From positions 56,737,741 to 56,801,740 of the forward strand of contig CM037791.1 of NCBI GenBank assembly GCA_021229015.1: a stretch of 64,000 nt of DNA, in the 5' to 3' direction. Source of the stretch: Solen grandis. Its lineage: Eukaryota; Mollusca; Bivalvia; Adapedonta; Solenidae. Position numbers and translations under genes: made by a program. The notes beneath the pieces are model-generated. The model saw only the letters and a list, made by a program, of their open reading frames with translations, was not told where the DNA came from and made no database searches. Positions 24,200 to 36,362 of this stretch are shown in pieces. How positions within the stretch are numbered: the first letter of the stretch is position 1; each line of letters begins with the position of its first letter.

Positions 24200-24482
24200 T
24201 ATATACTCAACAACTTTTCTAATTGGTCACCTGATAATTTCATCAAAATATCACAAGGAAAATAAGTGTATGAAAACCTAATGTACATAAATTAAAGAAC
24301 TGTTTATTACAAAATAGAAATCATAGGTTTAATTCACGATGTTTTTGTTGGCAAAATCCATGTATACCTCAAGGTTATGTTCATGGTAACTCAATTGTGA
24401 TGGTTTATCATCAATATATTCACCAGTATTGAAAAATATCAAAATCAAAGGGTGACCAATTAGAAAAGTTGTTGAGTATATA
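24200..24482. mobile_element. TIR MITE with perfect 32-bp ends
   Basis: 24200-24231 and 24451-24482 are exact inverted copies (start TATATACTCAACAACTTTTC). The outermost TA and the size of 283 bp fit a Tc1/mariner-type MITE with a TA target duplication. No coding capacity. The perfect ends suggest a recent insertion. Confidence 0.8.
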
Positions 24483-25552
24483 TTAGCACGGATTATAGTA
24501 TGCACTAACGGTGAACATTTACATGTATGCTCTCACTTTTAAAGGGGGCATAAAGATTTGTTCTCATCTGTTTGTGAGTTTGTCTATGTGTCTTACCCTG
24601 ACTGTGTCACACTCTAAAAGTATATACGAGTTATGAGTCGTAGAGATTTGTGAATGTTGTCTGCAGGTTAGGGGGCATCAACTCAGTTCAGAATAACTCA
24701 GTTCAGAATAACTCTAACAAATTTACTGTTTTTGAATTTGTAAAAAAAAAAATGAAAAATTATCAGTGCCTGCTCGAACAAACATGAACCAGCCTTTATC
24801 AAACTAAGTGGTCGCAATGCCATATTGTCAGGTTTTAGTTTACTTTAATGCTGTTGTTGCATGATCTCTATATCTTCATATTAGTTTACATCCAACTTGT
24901 TCATGCTTAAAACAAGCATCCTTTTCCTTATCATTGTACATAAAACGTCTTGATTTTGTGACATCGTCATGTCTCGTTAATACCGTTTATCAGTATGCGC
25001 CATTGTGCATCTCTGTTCTGATGCAGATTGCAATGTTTGTGGAGTTATTTAACAATTGCCATTTTGGTAACTTATAGAGCAAATAAACTAGAGTCATAAA
25101 ATTTAACAAGAATATTTGTGTGCATGTCTTATATCCAGGGTATTTTATTGTAGCTTTATACAGTATAAATGGATATACGGCCTTCACTTTCTAGAAAATT
25201 AGCAAGATTGGATTAAGTTACATGTAACTAACTGAAAAAGTTGTGTAACATTATCAGAATATGCTTAGCATGTGCTTATGTGAACCTTGATTATTTAATC
25301 TAGTTCAGTGCATCAGCTCCTGATGTTCAAAGTAGTCATCAGACCTTGGAGACATAACATGTCTATTTCAAAGCTTTCCGATTGCTTAAATAGTTCTGAT
25401 GAAGGCCTCACAATCATTAATTGGTACTTAATAATGTATTTCTGCAAAATATTGCAGAGTTAAGCAATTTAATTTCACAATTTAGTTCGGATATATTTTA
25501 CAGTAAATGTGTCCTCCTGATTGTAAGCAGAACTTTAATGATTAATGTATTA

Positions 25553-26045
25553 GCTCACCTGAGCACATTTGCTAAGGATGAGCTATTAAGATCCAATGAA
25601 TGTCCGTCTTCCGCCCGTCGTCCACAATAAGTTTGTGTGCTTTCTAGCATCTTCATTTTTTAAGCAGTCATCGTGAAACTTTATGAACATTTTATAGCCA
25701 TAATCCCCCTGCCAGGGCCAGGTTCAATTATGGCTGATATTGGTCAGTTAGGTCAAGAGTTATGGTCCTTTTAATATAATTTAAAATATGGCAGATTTCA
25801 CTTTATTTGCACTCTAGCATCCTTGTTTCTTAAGCCATTATCTTCAAACTTCATGGCAATGATAACAGCCATAATCTCTCAATCAAGTATGTTCTTTTGA
25901 CCACAGGTACTCTTTGGTTTGTGAAATTGATATGATCTCATGGAATATGTATTCAGTACAACTATGCTATAATATAGTAACTTGCACAGGTAATGAAGGC
26001 AGTTTTTCCCAGGTGAGCGTCTTCAGGGCCATCTTGTTATTTATT
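25553..26045 (+). repeat. AGCTCACCTGAGC-type element, short plus-strand copy
   Basis: Starts TAGCTCACCTGAGCACATT with GATGAGCTATT and a CGTCTTCCGCCCGTCGTCC block. It ends with CAGGTGAGCGTC and a CAGGGCCATCTTGTT block. These start and end blocks define the family across the window. Confidence 0.7.
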
Positions 26046-26861
26046 TCACTAATTTGTCATCTTGTCTTGTTCCAGCGATTAACAAGAGAAAATGGACTGA
26101 AAGTGAAAAGACTGCATTAATGCCTTGTTTGTTAATAACATTAAATTGCCATTCTTATAAATAAAAAGGAAAGATGCATTGCACATGTCAGTTGATCAGT
26201 AGGTATGTCAGTAGTCCTAACCTTGTCTGATCAATATCAAGGGCATTTTTGGCTTATAGTCTGAAGACTTGCTGGGCTTATTAATAGATGACCTCTATTG
26301 ATATTGTTGTCAGGATTCTGTAGTTCAAAGGTTGAAGTAACAGTGACATTTTATGCTGAAATCTTGTCCAGTTCATATTTCGAACATAATTAGGGCTTGG
26401 GTTTCTGTCTTAAAACTGAGTATTATTGATGGTCCAAACTTACATGTAAACCCTATTTATTTGGGCAAGTAGGTCAAAAGTCAGAGTTGCAGTGACGTTT
26501 AACAGTGACCTGCACCACTAAGTGGGGAATAGATGTTTTACAAACATTTTGTTTATCTATAACAAACCATCAGTATGAACACTTTGATTTAACCCATGTA
26601 CAACCTCAAATTAATGAGTGGTTGGTTTCAGACTAGGAGTGAATAATGGGTCACCTATTGTTAATGGCACATCGTATGTTTTACTGGATCATTCACAGAA
26701 TCGGGAATGCTAATGAATTTGCCAGAATTTGGTGTTAGCTTTTGTAATTTTAGCTTTTACGTAGTTAGGCTACAAGAACCATTGCATGTGATGCTACCGA
26801 AAAAAGAAGTTATATAAGACTTTTCAGTCAGTCATATAGAGGATATGTGTTTGCTTTGGGT

Positions 26862-26988
26862 GAATATGGAATATATCTTATCCAGAAGTATCAAGAAGTG
26901 ATACAATTACAATATTTTCACGAGCCCGTACGTAGCCCTTGTGAAAATATGAAAGTTGTATCACTGAGATGAGATATATTCTATATTC
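26862..26988. repeat. foldback repeat
   Basis: Left arm GAATATGGAATATATCT ... AGTGATACAA ... ATATTTTCAC. Right arm GTGAAAATAT ... TTGTATCACT ... AGATATATTCTATATTC. The centre is near ACGTA. Imperfect arms of about 55 bases form a long hairpin. Part of the same motif (GTGAGCCC with TTTTCAC) appears around the insertion at 36700-37480. Confidence 0.65.
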
Positions 26989-27479
26989 AATCTTATGTTG
27001 TGTTCTCTAATTTTTGCATTAAATTAGTCATACATTACCAAAAGTGGCGCCAAATCATGTTGAACTATTTGACGTAACCGTAACGTCATGGAAATCTGTA
27101 TATGTTTCATGTTCTACTTTGCTATATATTTCAATGTACAGATCAGGAACCAAAATTTTTTTAAATTATATCTCACTGATATATTTTAGTATCTAATCGA
27201 AAATCATCAGATAAACTAAATTATATAACTCTCATGTTGAAAAGCTTGCAAAGTATGGCCCCTTGTTTGGCCTGGAATATGTACACTATGTAAAAGTTTG
27301 TGAGACACTTCTTTCAGAGATATATTCAGAAATTTAGAATCATGTAAGGCCTCATTTGATCAACAGTTGTAAATATGTTTAACTGATTTTAATGTGTATA
27401 TGGTTTTTGCTTGAAAGGGACTTTTTTGATAAACTTTCTTAAGAATTGTGAATTTTTTTATTTAAACAGCGAGTGTGTC

Positions 27480-28225
27480 ATTTTTTTAAGTTCCTAGTTT
27501 TTAGGTTTGAGCATGTCCTTCCAACTGACCGTCCCGCTTTTGTGTCCACTCCAAAACTTGGACATTTATGGATGATTTCACTTAACTTTACAGAAATGTT
27601 CTTATAGCCCAAGGATGTGTCGCCAAATCAACCACATGCTCACTAGAAATGTCAAGATCACAGGAATAGTTAGAAATTGTCTTTGGTGTTCATAGGTCAT
27701 CTTCATGTCAGCTCCATAACTTCCATATCTATGGATGGATTGAATTATCATAAAACTTTACAAGTGTTTGTCATAACACAAAGGTGTGTCGTGCACATCA
27801 GCCATATGTGTCCTTGAAAGGTCAAGGTCACTGAAATAGAAATTTTCTCTTTTAGTATTTGTAGACTACATCTTCATGTCCACTCTATATTTTCAATATC
27901 ATTGAAAGGATTTTCATTAAAGTTTACAAAAGTGTTTGTCATTACATAAAGATTTGTGGATGCAACAAAATTTGATACCTTCAGTGATTATGTTTTTTTA
28001 TATTATAATGTTTATTTCATGTAGTGTATACTAGGTCATCATTACAAAACTATTGGGTTTGCAGATCCCATGAAAAATGGGGTCTCCAGATTACTTACAT
28101 AAGAACTCTTTTTTCTGAAATTTGAATCTTGTTGCTGTAGGAGGTTATTTGTAAAAAGAATGGTTTTAAAAATGCTTATTTACTCTGGTGAAGTGATCTA
28201 GGGCCATAGGGCCCTGTTGTTATAC
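27480..28225 (+). repeat. AGCTCACCTGAGC-type element, 5' truncated copy
   Basis: Ends CTGGTGAAGTGATCTAGGGCC then ATAGGGCCCTGTTGTT, the family's 3' signature. It contains repeated units with TTCATGTC(C/A)(A/G)CTC and TTACA(A/G)AAGTGTTTGTCAT blocks and AAGGTCACTGAAAT. Confidence 0.55.
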
Positions 28226-28465
28226 ATTTGGTATGTATGTAGATTTTTTTCCAGATTTTTTTCTTCATTAACAATATACTAGTATTTATATGTTGTTTTG
28301 TTCATGTGAACATCACTGTATGCATTCTTCTTTTGGCTGTAAATAGTGCAATGTAGAATGATAACCTCCTTGTAACATATCTTAATATGATGGTCTGGCC
28401 AAATTACATTTTATTTTACATTTTTTATAAAAATCTGGACTGGACGGGTTTAACATTCCACTTAA

Positions 28466-29507
28466 AACAAGAAATGTTTGTGAAACATATATGCCCCCTC
28501 ATATGCCATAATATGTATATAGCTATATTACATGCAAGGAGTTTGCCTTCATAATGTTGGCTTGTCACAAAAAAATCTCAAACTTCAAAAATTTGAGTGA
28601 AAATATGTGCTAAAATGTGGAACTAAACAATTACTGAAATAAAACCAGACACAATGAGATTTTGAGTTATTAGACAGTGCTTAAATCGTTCAAAATATTT
28701 ATAAGAATCCAACTTATTAATTTGAAAACAGGGTTTTCTACATTTATAAGCAACAACTACATGAGGTTAGGACCTTAAGAGTAAAAATAAAATAGAAGTT
28801 ATCACTTGGGCAAGACATTTATATAATGAAAATATATCAACATGTGACATTGTGAACTTGACCTTTGGATGTTGACACCCAAATCAATAGGGGTCATCTG
28901 CTAATCGTGAGCAACAACCACAAGAAGTTTGAGACTTAAAGGTTAAATAGAACTTAAGTTATCACTCGGACAAGGTCTGGTATTATACATACACAACATG
29001 TGACCTTGACCTTTGAGGTAATGACACCAAAATCAATAGGGGTCATCTACTAATCGTGAGCAACAACCACAAGAAGTTTGAGACTTAAAGGTAAATAGAA
29101 CTGAAGTTATCACTCGGACAAGGTCTGGTATTATACATACACAACATGTGACCTTGACCTTTGAGGTAATGACACCAAAATCAATAGGGGTCATCTACTA
29201 ATCGTGAGCAACAACCACAAGAAGTTTGAGTCTTAAAGGTCAAATAGAACTTAAGTTATCACTCGGACAAGGTCTGGTATTATACATACACAACATGTGA
29301 CCTTGACCTTTGAGGTAATGACACCAAAATCAATAGGGGTCATCTACTAATCATGAGCAACAACCACATGAAGTTTGAGACTTAAAGGTCAAATAGAACT
29401 TAAGTTATCACTCGGACAAGGTCTGGTCTACCGACAGACCGACGGACCGACCGACCGACATGAGCAAAGCAATATACCCCCTCTTCTTCGAAGGGGGGCA
29501 TAAAAAT
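28466..29507 (+). repeat. repeat element with four tandem units of about 149 bp
   Basis: TCAATAGGGGTCATC starts at 28884, 29033, 29181 and 29330. The body is followed by a (GACC)n-like run and CCCCCTCTTCTTCGAAGGGGGGCATA. The left border has ATATGCCCCCT, so the ends carry a short inverted G/C-rich motif. The open frame 29400-29582 on the minus strand is this terminal region and not a gene. Confidence 0.7.
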
Positions 29508-30123
29508 TGGCCTTCCTAGAAGGACAATAAAAAAATGGGTAGGAGCATTCTCAGTGAGTCGGTTGTACAGCTGCAAAGCCAACAGTTTTTTAATGCCAGT
29601 TTGTCATGATTGAGTCATGACTGATTGCATAGAAATACATGTGCTCTGGTAATCAATTTTTAAATTAGTACTTTCCATTAACATGGTGTTTAGCTAAGTA
29701 AATATAATCACTAATGGCAATAATAAAGCTTTGGACTAAAATTATTATATACCAGAATTCAGCAAGTTTTTCAATGTGACTCATTGTGTAGGATATTTAC
29801 TGCACCCTTTTATTATTCATTTGAACAAAATGGTATATATGCCAACATAAAACCAAAACCACACCAAACCGCTCACTTCATAGTTTTAAACAGTTTTAAA
29901 TAGTTTAAAATAGTTTTAGAGGCGAAGCAGTTTAAACTACAGCTCGGTTCAGCTACGACTGTTCAACAACAAAAGGTAAATGCTCTTTGCCATTAAGTCG
30001 TCCCTGGAAAAATCAAAGAAATTTGGCTGTATAAAATAATTTTTCAAAATAAAGTTTATGTGAAATATTATAGACCGAGAAAACCACACACCGCTCTGTA
30101 CCGCATAACCCCTGCGAAATGGG

Positions 30124-30400
30124 TTCATGAATTTCATGAACTTATTCAAGAACTTCATGAACTGGTTCATGAATACCAAAAAAATGTTCATCAATTTTAG
30201 ATTCATGAACAAGCGTTTATTCATGAATATGTTGAACTTCAAGAACTAGTTTAAGAATTGTTGAAAGGGTTCATGAATGTCAGGAAGGGTTCATGAATGT
30301 CAGGGAAGGGTTCATGAAAAATGTGGTGATGAAACTTAAAATTAACTTAAAATTAGACCTTTTCAATGTTAGTGACTTCATGAAATGAATATTCATGAAC
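30124..30400. repeat. left subterminal TTCATGAA cluster
   Basis: Exact TTCATGAA starts near 30124, 30133, 30153, 30165, 30202, 30219, 30270, 30290, 30311, 30378 and 30392, in addition to imperfect copies such as TTCAAGAA. The motif is its own reverse complement, so orientation is not defined. The minus-strand frame 29949-30242 (IFMNKRLFMNLKLMNIF) is a translation of this repeat. Confidence 0.85.
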
Positions 30401-30799
30401 CAGAAATTACAAACTGAACTGGGTTAAAATAAACAGAAATACTTTCACTGTGATTTGTCTGGTTGTAATTGCACACTGTTTTAACTAATTCGATTTTGCT
30501 TGACAATGCTGAAAGTTCAATATCTTTCTTGTAGGCATATAGATGTGTTAGATAACATTTGAAAAATAATTATGATTGCAATAACAACTTCAATTATGCA
30601 TGGGATATATTCAATGAATATCATGTGTTTAGAGCTAACTGATACAAAAAACATCATGTTAAAATGGTTTAAAACTAACACAATCCCTAGGAGTCAAAAA
30701 AATATGAATTGCATCAACTACTGACTTTAAAAATGCGTACCTAGAGATCATCAAGAAAAGCATTATGACCCAGATTTTCTAATTTTGACCAAATGAACT

Positions 30800-32695
30800 C
30801 TAGTTCAATTTGTCTTTCAATATTGCATGCCCATGTGAACTAGGAAACAATGCTATAAATTCCTCTTCTGGTCTTGCATTAATATATACCACAGTGTCTA
30901 TCAACTGATCAACTGGTACAATTTGTATTAAGTTTGTTGCTCTCACTTGAAATAAATGCTTACCAATACCAGATTGATTTGGGTTTGAAACAAATTTTTG
31001 TATTACAGCATAAACTAAATTTCTCGCTGTACTGTAAATAAAGTACTGAAGACTACCAACAACATGCTGGCCATTGTCTTGATTACAAATAATGAAGGAG
31101 ATTCTCCTCAGTAATCTTCTGTATTTTTTAGAACAAAACTGTTTTCCATCTATACGAACACGGTCTACAATTTTTAGATTATCTGTATCCTCAACTACAA
31201 ATTCAGATAAAGCACTTAATACTTGTTCGCTAACTTTATCTTTCAAAAAAGGTTTTAATTGTCCACATATACCACAATTATCTGACTTTTTCTTTGTTTT
31301 CCACAGTGTTCCACCAGTAGGTGTTATAATATCAATAGCCCTTATTATCGATTCTGTATGTTTGTACCTAAGGATCTGTCTTGTGACATTGCCTGTTCCA
31401 TGAACTGACTGCAGGAGAGCAGCATTTGCATCTTCAAATGGGAAGCAACTCCATGCCCACAGGGGGCCCCACTTTTCAACATATCGAATCAGGTGCACAC
31501 ATGCATTGTGCACATTTAAGCCACAAGAGCCCTGACCATACAATGTCTTAAAACTAGAATAAAATTCTCGTAGTAATGAACCTGCTCTCTGAATCTGATC
31601 AACAGATATACTGTCGCCCAGGAGTATATATATTGCCTCTGAGAAATATGCAAAATGAGTTAAATATTCTTCTAGCAAGATCCCAGTTAAGCATGGGCCT
31701 CCATAGAATAATAACCACATCTGTAGTTCAGTAGCCTTCAAGCTAACAAAATGCTTTTCAATATTGCGTGGTAATCGTTCAATATGAAGAGGAGGTTTTA
31801 TGTTTAGAAGGCATTTGGAAACTGCTTGAATGTGTTTTCCAATAAAGTATGGCTGGCCACTCTGACTTGGAGAAAACCATTTCATAAGCAATGTTTGTGT
31901 AACACCTAAGAGAACACAATGCATATAGTCTGGTACTGTACTTAGAACTAAGCCATAAGACTAAATTGCAAGCAATCCTGATGTGCATTTGAACCCTTTG
32001 ATCCTCTTCCTGTCAGTACCATTTCTCATGTGTTCAACCACTTCACCATGAACTCTTTCTTTAAATTCCTGACCCAAATCTCTGTAAGGGTAACATCTTG
32101 AGTGTCCTTTACCTTGCTTTACCACTATTCCAGGATCTTCACAAGATATACAACTCTCTGCACCATTGAAATATGTCATATTTATTATTGATGCTTTTGC
32201 TGGAAGGTCAAACACCCCACATACAACAGCCAATTTAGCAATAATAATGTCACTGTTTATTTTTACTTTTATACCTCTATTATACAAGAGGTCTAGTTCT
32301 CTTCCCAAATGTTGTAATATTATTTCAAATGGTGGTTTTCCTTTCCCCTGCCAAATAGCTGTAAATCTGATTGAAGGACTCAGTTCATTAATGGCAATAA
32401 AAAAAGGCCATAACTCAACCTTAGAGGAGGAATACAAGTTAATTCCATCAGTATTTAAAATAGTTGTTAAGTTATAAGCACTGTCGGCAAGAAATCCATC
32501 TAACAATCTCCTGTATTCTGAACCATCTGTAATCACTGTGCCATTTTTTCTCAGACTAATTAGTGATTTACATTTCTTTATATCCTCCAATATTCCAGGT
32601 GTTTGTAGTAGAGTTGTCAACTGAGTCTGAATATCTTAAATAACAAAACTTCTCCGAGGCTGCCTGTCACTACTATTCTGATTAGGCTGTGAACC
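30800..32695 (-). pseudogene. Tnp2/CACTA-type transposase, last and main exon (two in-frame stops)
   Basis: The minus strand carries one long frame of about 630 codons resembling the Tnp2-type transposases of CACTA/EnSpm-like elements that are common in animal genomes. The ordered motifs are TDGINLYSSSKVELWP followed by FIAINEL, then FDLPAKASIINMTYFNGAES with ISCEDPG, then DYMHCVLLGVTQTLLMKWF. After these come LLFYGGPCLTGIL, a VHNACVHLIRYVEKWGPLWA to FPFEDAN segment, HGTGNVTRQI and a C-terminal CGIC pair. A TAG at 31961-31963 splits the frame between the DLPA and MHCVLLG blocks. A TAA at 32636-32638 lies near the start of the exon. The rest is well preserved. The acceptor is at about 32696, and the stop is TAG at 30800-30802. 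The joined product would be a nuclear transposase; this copy is probably inactive unless the TAG is read through or is a local assembly error. Confidence 0.8.
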
Positions 32696-32729
32696 CTGCA
32701 AGTGTTAAGAATATCTTTACAAGCACTAC

Positions 32730-33228
32730 CTGTTAAATTGTGCTTCTGAAAGCATGACAAGATTTTCAAACTTTGCTGAAAACTTTTCCTTTATGTCCGA
32801 TGAAATTTTATCAGTGTCATCATGAGAAGTGTGGTCAGATAAAGTTCTGTCAAACTCACTGTCACTTGATGATTTATATTCAGATGTTTTATATGAAGCA
32901 ATGTCAGAACTAAATACAACAGACTCTGATGAACTTTGTTCTGATAAAGCATTATACTCGTCACTGCTTTTATCAGACACAACACTTTCACTGTCAGTTG
33001 GTGAGCCAAGGCCTGACACAACATATTCGCATTCAATTTCACTTGGTGAGCCAAGGTCTGACACAACACACTCAATTTCACTTGGTGAGCCAAGGTCTGA
33101 CACAACACACTCAATTTCACTTGGTGAGCCAAGGTCTGAAATGTCAGAACAATATCCACCAGACTGGTACAAACTGTGGTTCTGACGAACGGATTCTTGT
33201 TCTGTTATCCTGCTTGGCTGCTTCAACA
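32730..33228 (-). CDS. transposase gene, exon 3 (Ser/Asp-rich linker with 13-residue repeats)
   Basis: The acceptor TTTCAG precedes 33228 and the donor AG|GTAGTG lies at 32730/32729. Reading from exon 2 the phase matches (G plus TG gives Val). The product is acidic and serine-rich. It contains tandem DLGSPSEIECVVS units encoded by direct repeats starting at 33000, 33045, 33084 and 33123 (spacing 45, 39, 39). The junction to the next exon does not keep frame as drawn (phase 2 against phase 0), so either the boundary differs or the gene is decayed here. The plus-strand open frames over this stretch are shadows. Confidence 0.6.
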
Positions 33229-33610
33229 CTGAAACGAAACATTAAAAAATCAAAGATGATCAAATTATTTATACACTCTCAGTAATTCAATAAATGAAAT
33301 GTTTTTTTTTTTTTATTAAATTGTATCCTTATAGAATGATGTAATTCGTCATGCTCAATAAGAGATCACTGTGAGGTCAAACAACATTGAAAAGTAAAAC
33401 TTGAATGTTTGGACACTGGTGTGCTTATACAGCTTTTAAAGGCTATGGTACGTTCAAAGTTAACAGACCATATGCTTATCAATATATTTAAATCACTGTT
33501 AATCTCAGACATCTGATGGAGTCTATGCTAAGGTGTAGCTAACTAGAAACAAGACCTCATATCTAGACCAGATTATGCTGTTCAGTCTTGATAAATTGAA
33601 GTATCATTAC

Positions 33611-33754
33611 CTGTAACTCCTGTTGCATGCTCATTGTTAATATAGCGTGCAATGGTCTGTTTTGCAACGAAGTGGCGAAAGCAAATTTTACATTCATATT
33701 TCTTCTTTCCAGCAATTATCACTTCCTTGTAATTTTGGATTCTGTCTTCATTTG
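33611..33754 (-). CDS. transposase gene, exon 2 (degenerate C2H2 finger)
   Basis: 144 bases with an acceptor (TTTTCAG) before 33754 and a donor (GTAATG) after 33611. Both phases agree with exons 1 and 3. It encodes NEDRIQNYKEVIIAGKKKYE then CKICFRHFVAKQTIARYINN and EH. The finger has C-x2-C and the final His. The position of the first His (12 residues after the second Cys) is Tyr, so zinc binding is probably weakened or lost. It was too short to stand out as an open frame. Confidence 0.7.
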
Positions 33755-35578
33755 CTGAAAATTATGAGTAGAGAACAAACTTACAATTAATATAGAAGTA
33801 AGCATGCTTCCATTGGATAACAAATTGTACCTTCTCAAATAATGTTAAGAATTGGGGATGATGCTGGTCAGAAATTTTAAGAAAGTTCTATAGAAGGACT
33901 GCTTCTAGTGTTGATTCTCCCAATATGCTAAAACGGCACTAAAGTTTTAAAGTTTTACCAATTATCAACCATAATTATCTTCTATTATGATTAAAGACAA
34001 ACCTTATACCCAAAGAAGTAATTAAGGTCTTTATTTGACAAACAAACATCATTGGGCATTTTCATCTTAACTGGCACAAATTCATAAGGCGTCACACACA
34101 ATTTCTTTTTAAATCAGTTACTTCATATAATATTTTGTATTTTCAAATGAATAAGCTGTTTTAATTAAAAAAAATACAGAGAAACGGATTCACATAGGTA
34201 TTTTTAACGAAAGGTGAGGTCCTTGCAAACATTTTACCTACTACATAAACATTTTATAAATAAACACTTAAAACAAACTAGTTTGATATGTGGTCCATAA
34301 AGCATGTTCTGTAATATCTGTTACCATGGTCCATTTTGTCTGGTTCGTTATGTCCATAGTCCGTTATGTCCTGATACAGATTTGATTGTGCTGTGTGTGC
34401 AGATAATGTTTTTAGGAGTTTGGCAAGCCCAATATCTACTCAATATCAACGTAGTTAAACAATCTGTATCCGAATCGCAAAAAGCAATGACGGCGGCCAT
34501 CAACAAACAACATCTTGGTATTTTGTTACCAATTTAAGCCAGTTATCAGCTAAACAGGTGAGTGATTTATATAACACTTGTACTCGTAAATTTTAGCGGA
34601 GTTCAGTTATTTTGGTCTGAAAAATACGAAGAGAAATAAACTGAAACATTATTAAATTATTTCTATGGATAATATAGATCTATGTAATGCATTTGTAATA
34701 AATATTCAATCTCGGACACTTTTAGCGAGCATTGAAAATTTCAAGCTAGTGCAGTGCACCTGTTTTTCACGAGTGCATAAGAACACTATCAGGTCATTCA
34801 CCAATTGAATTAAAGTCTGCGGGTCAAATTTCAGCGGAAGTTTAATAGATTATGGCAAAGTAGTTTTAATAATTATAACTTGTAAATAACACAGAATTTA
34901 CATCGGCTCATGAAAACTCTTTAATTAAAAGTGTAATATTTCTGATAGATCTATCCAATATTTTGTCACAATATAAATGGCTGATCATCACTCGTAGAAT
35001 TATTTAGAAAAAAATATGCAAATGCATATATGTTCATTCTTTGTGACAAGACCTGCAAGTTACTGACTTCATCATTGCATATATATATTACTGAAAAAAA
35101 TGCCTTACTGCTAGCAACAGCAGTGCGTATAGGCTAGACGTACCTGACTCACATACGGCGGCCTGCATGGCTAGCCACTTCCTATTAAACGCTAGTGTAA
35201 TTTATATTTTTTCGAATGAATATCCATCGGGTCTATATTTAGCCGTCCCTATTTTGCTCTCTGTATCAATTCGATTGTTTGACTAGAGTGAAAATGTTGT
35301 GTTGTTTAAAGAGGACTAGGTGCATTTCATAGACGTCAACTATATTCTATACTGCTTAGTACCATTTTTGGAAAGTTAGTTCTTGAAATTCAATGATTCC
35401 CCTTGGTGACTACAAAATTTCCCCAACGCCCATCATATTCCACTTTTGCATTCAAAACAAGCCTGTAAACAGTATAGGGTGCAATTCTATTCTCATATCA
35501 CATAACAAAGACATCCGAACTTTTTTCTGACTAAGTCCGTAAAATAGGCATTGCCGCAAGATTTGTGACGATACATAC

Positions 35579-35714
35579 CGAGTACGAGATTGTGAACATT
35601 TGCAGTATGTGTCACGAGGTCTTGTTTGTAGTTAAACAGCCTTTCACAAGACAGACATTGGCGCTTTTTAGTGCCATTGACAGAAATTATCCTGTACAGC
35701 CGCTCTGATTCCAT
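35579..35714 (-). CDS. transposase gene, exon 1 (C2H2 zinc finger)
   Basis: The start is ATG at 35714-35712 (MESERLYRII); an upstream in-frame ATG at 35744 is possible. The exon encodes an intact C2H2 finger, CLSCERLFNYKQDLVTHTAN followed by VH (C-x2-C-x12-H-x4-H), and ends at a GTATGT donor in phase 1, matching exon 2. N-terminal fingers on a Tnp2-type protein would supply DNA binding, plausibly to element ends. The start lies 462 bp from the divergent start at 36177. Confidence 0.7.
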
Positions 35715-36176
35715 GATAATTAGGTAAACTTTACATAATATCACATGTGAATGTTATTCCAGAAGTGGTGATTTTAGCTGTTATACCGCCGTAAGAAAAT
35801 TATCAATAACATTCGGTTGTGGTCCAACACCACCAAAAATTGCTTACGCGAGGCCGGTGGATTACAGTCAAATGAAGTTTGCACCTATTCATCACAATGT
35901 TATTCCCAAATTTTAGCATGAAACATGTTAAATTTCAGTTTAACACCAATAATGTTCAACCTAATCAATATTTTAGTGTATTTATACCAAAAATCTACAA
36001 CAACAACACTTATTTCCGACATTCCGGAAATCGCCGAGTAGTTACGATTGGAAATAGATGGTGACGTCACTGCGTAATCACATGATCTAAAAAGCGACAC
36101 CAGACCCAAACTCTATTTATATTAACCAACGAATAAGTCCTAGGCAGACAGTTCACGCACTCGGAAATTTTGAAAA
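35715..36176. promoter_or_regulatory. divergent intergenic region between the two element genes
   Basis: 462 bp separate two opposite start codons. On the plus side TATTTATATTA at 36114-36124 is TATA-like, about 55 bp before the ATG. No clear TATA is seen for the minus gene. The spacing fits a shared bidirectional promoter. Confidence 0.45.
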
Positions 36177-36362
36177 ATGGCTGCAACAAAGTCTAACGTT
36201 TTGATGGAGGCTTCAGGTCTTTCTAAAGGAATTGTGTACTGGATTAAGGAAAGAGGTACTTTTCTGTTGTGAGTGAATCAGTGGTGAAAGGAGAAATCCT
36301 GCCAGGAAAGAAAACCGTGACAAAATTTCAGGGCAAATTGTATCCGTCCTTGATTATTGCAA
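36177..36362 (+). pseudogene. second element gene, exon 1 (one-base frameshift)
   Basis: It starts ATGGCTGCAACAAAG. The first frame encodes MAATKSNVLMEASGLSKGIV then YWIKE. From about 36250 the continuing sequence is in another frame (RYFSVVSESVVKGEILPGKK then TVTKFQGKLYPSLIIA) up to a GTAAGT donor at 36363. One missing base between 36247 and 36254 would join them. The second part looks like a small beta barrel (FSVV...KKTVTKFQGKLYPSLIIA), as found at the N-terminus of some BEN-domain or chromatin-reader proteins. The downstream phase (1) agrees with the exon at 39099. Either this copy is inactivated or the assembly has a single-base error. Confidence 0.55.

Noticed and set aside
30109..30120. 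Canonical CACTA terminal sequence
   Set aside because: I looked for CACTA or CACTG at both putative ends and did not find it. The termini reported are therefore tentative.
32829..33285. Plus-strand ORFs of 118 codons over the transposase linker
   Set aside because: Shadows of in-frame 39-bp repeats. The minus-strand frame has matching splice phases and zinc-finger exons.
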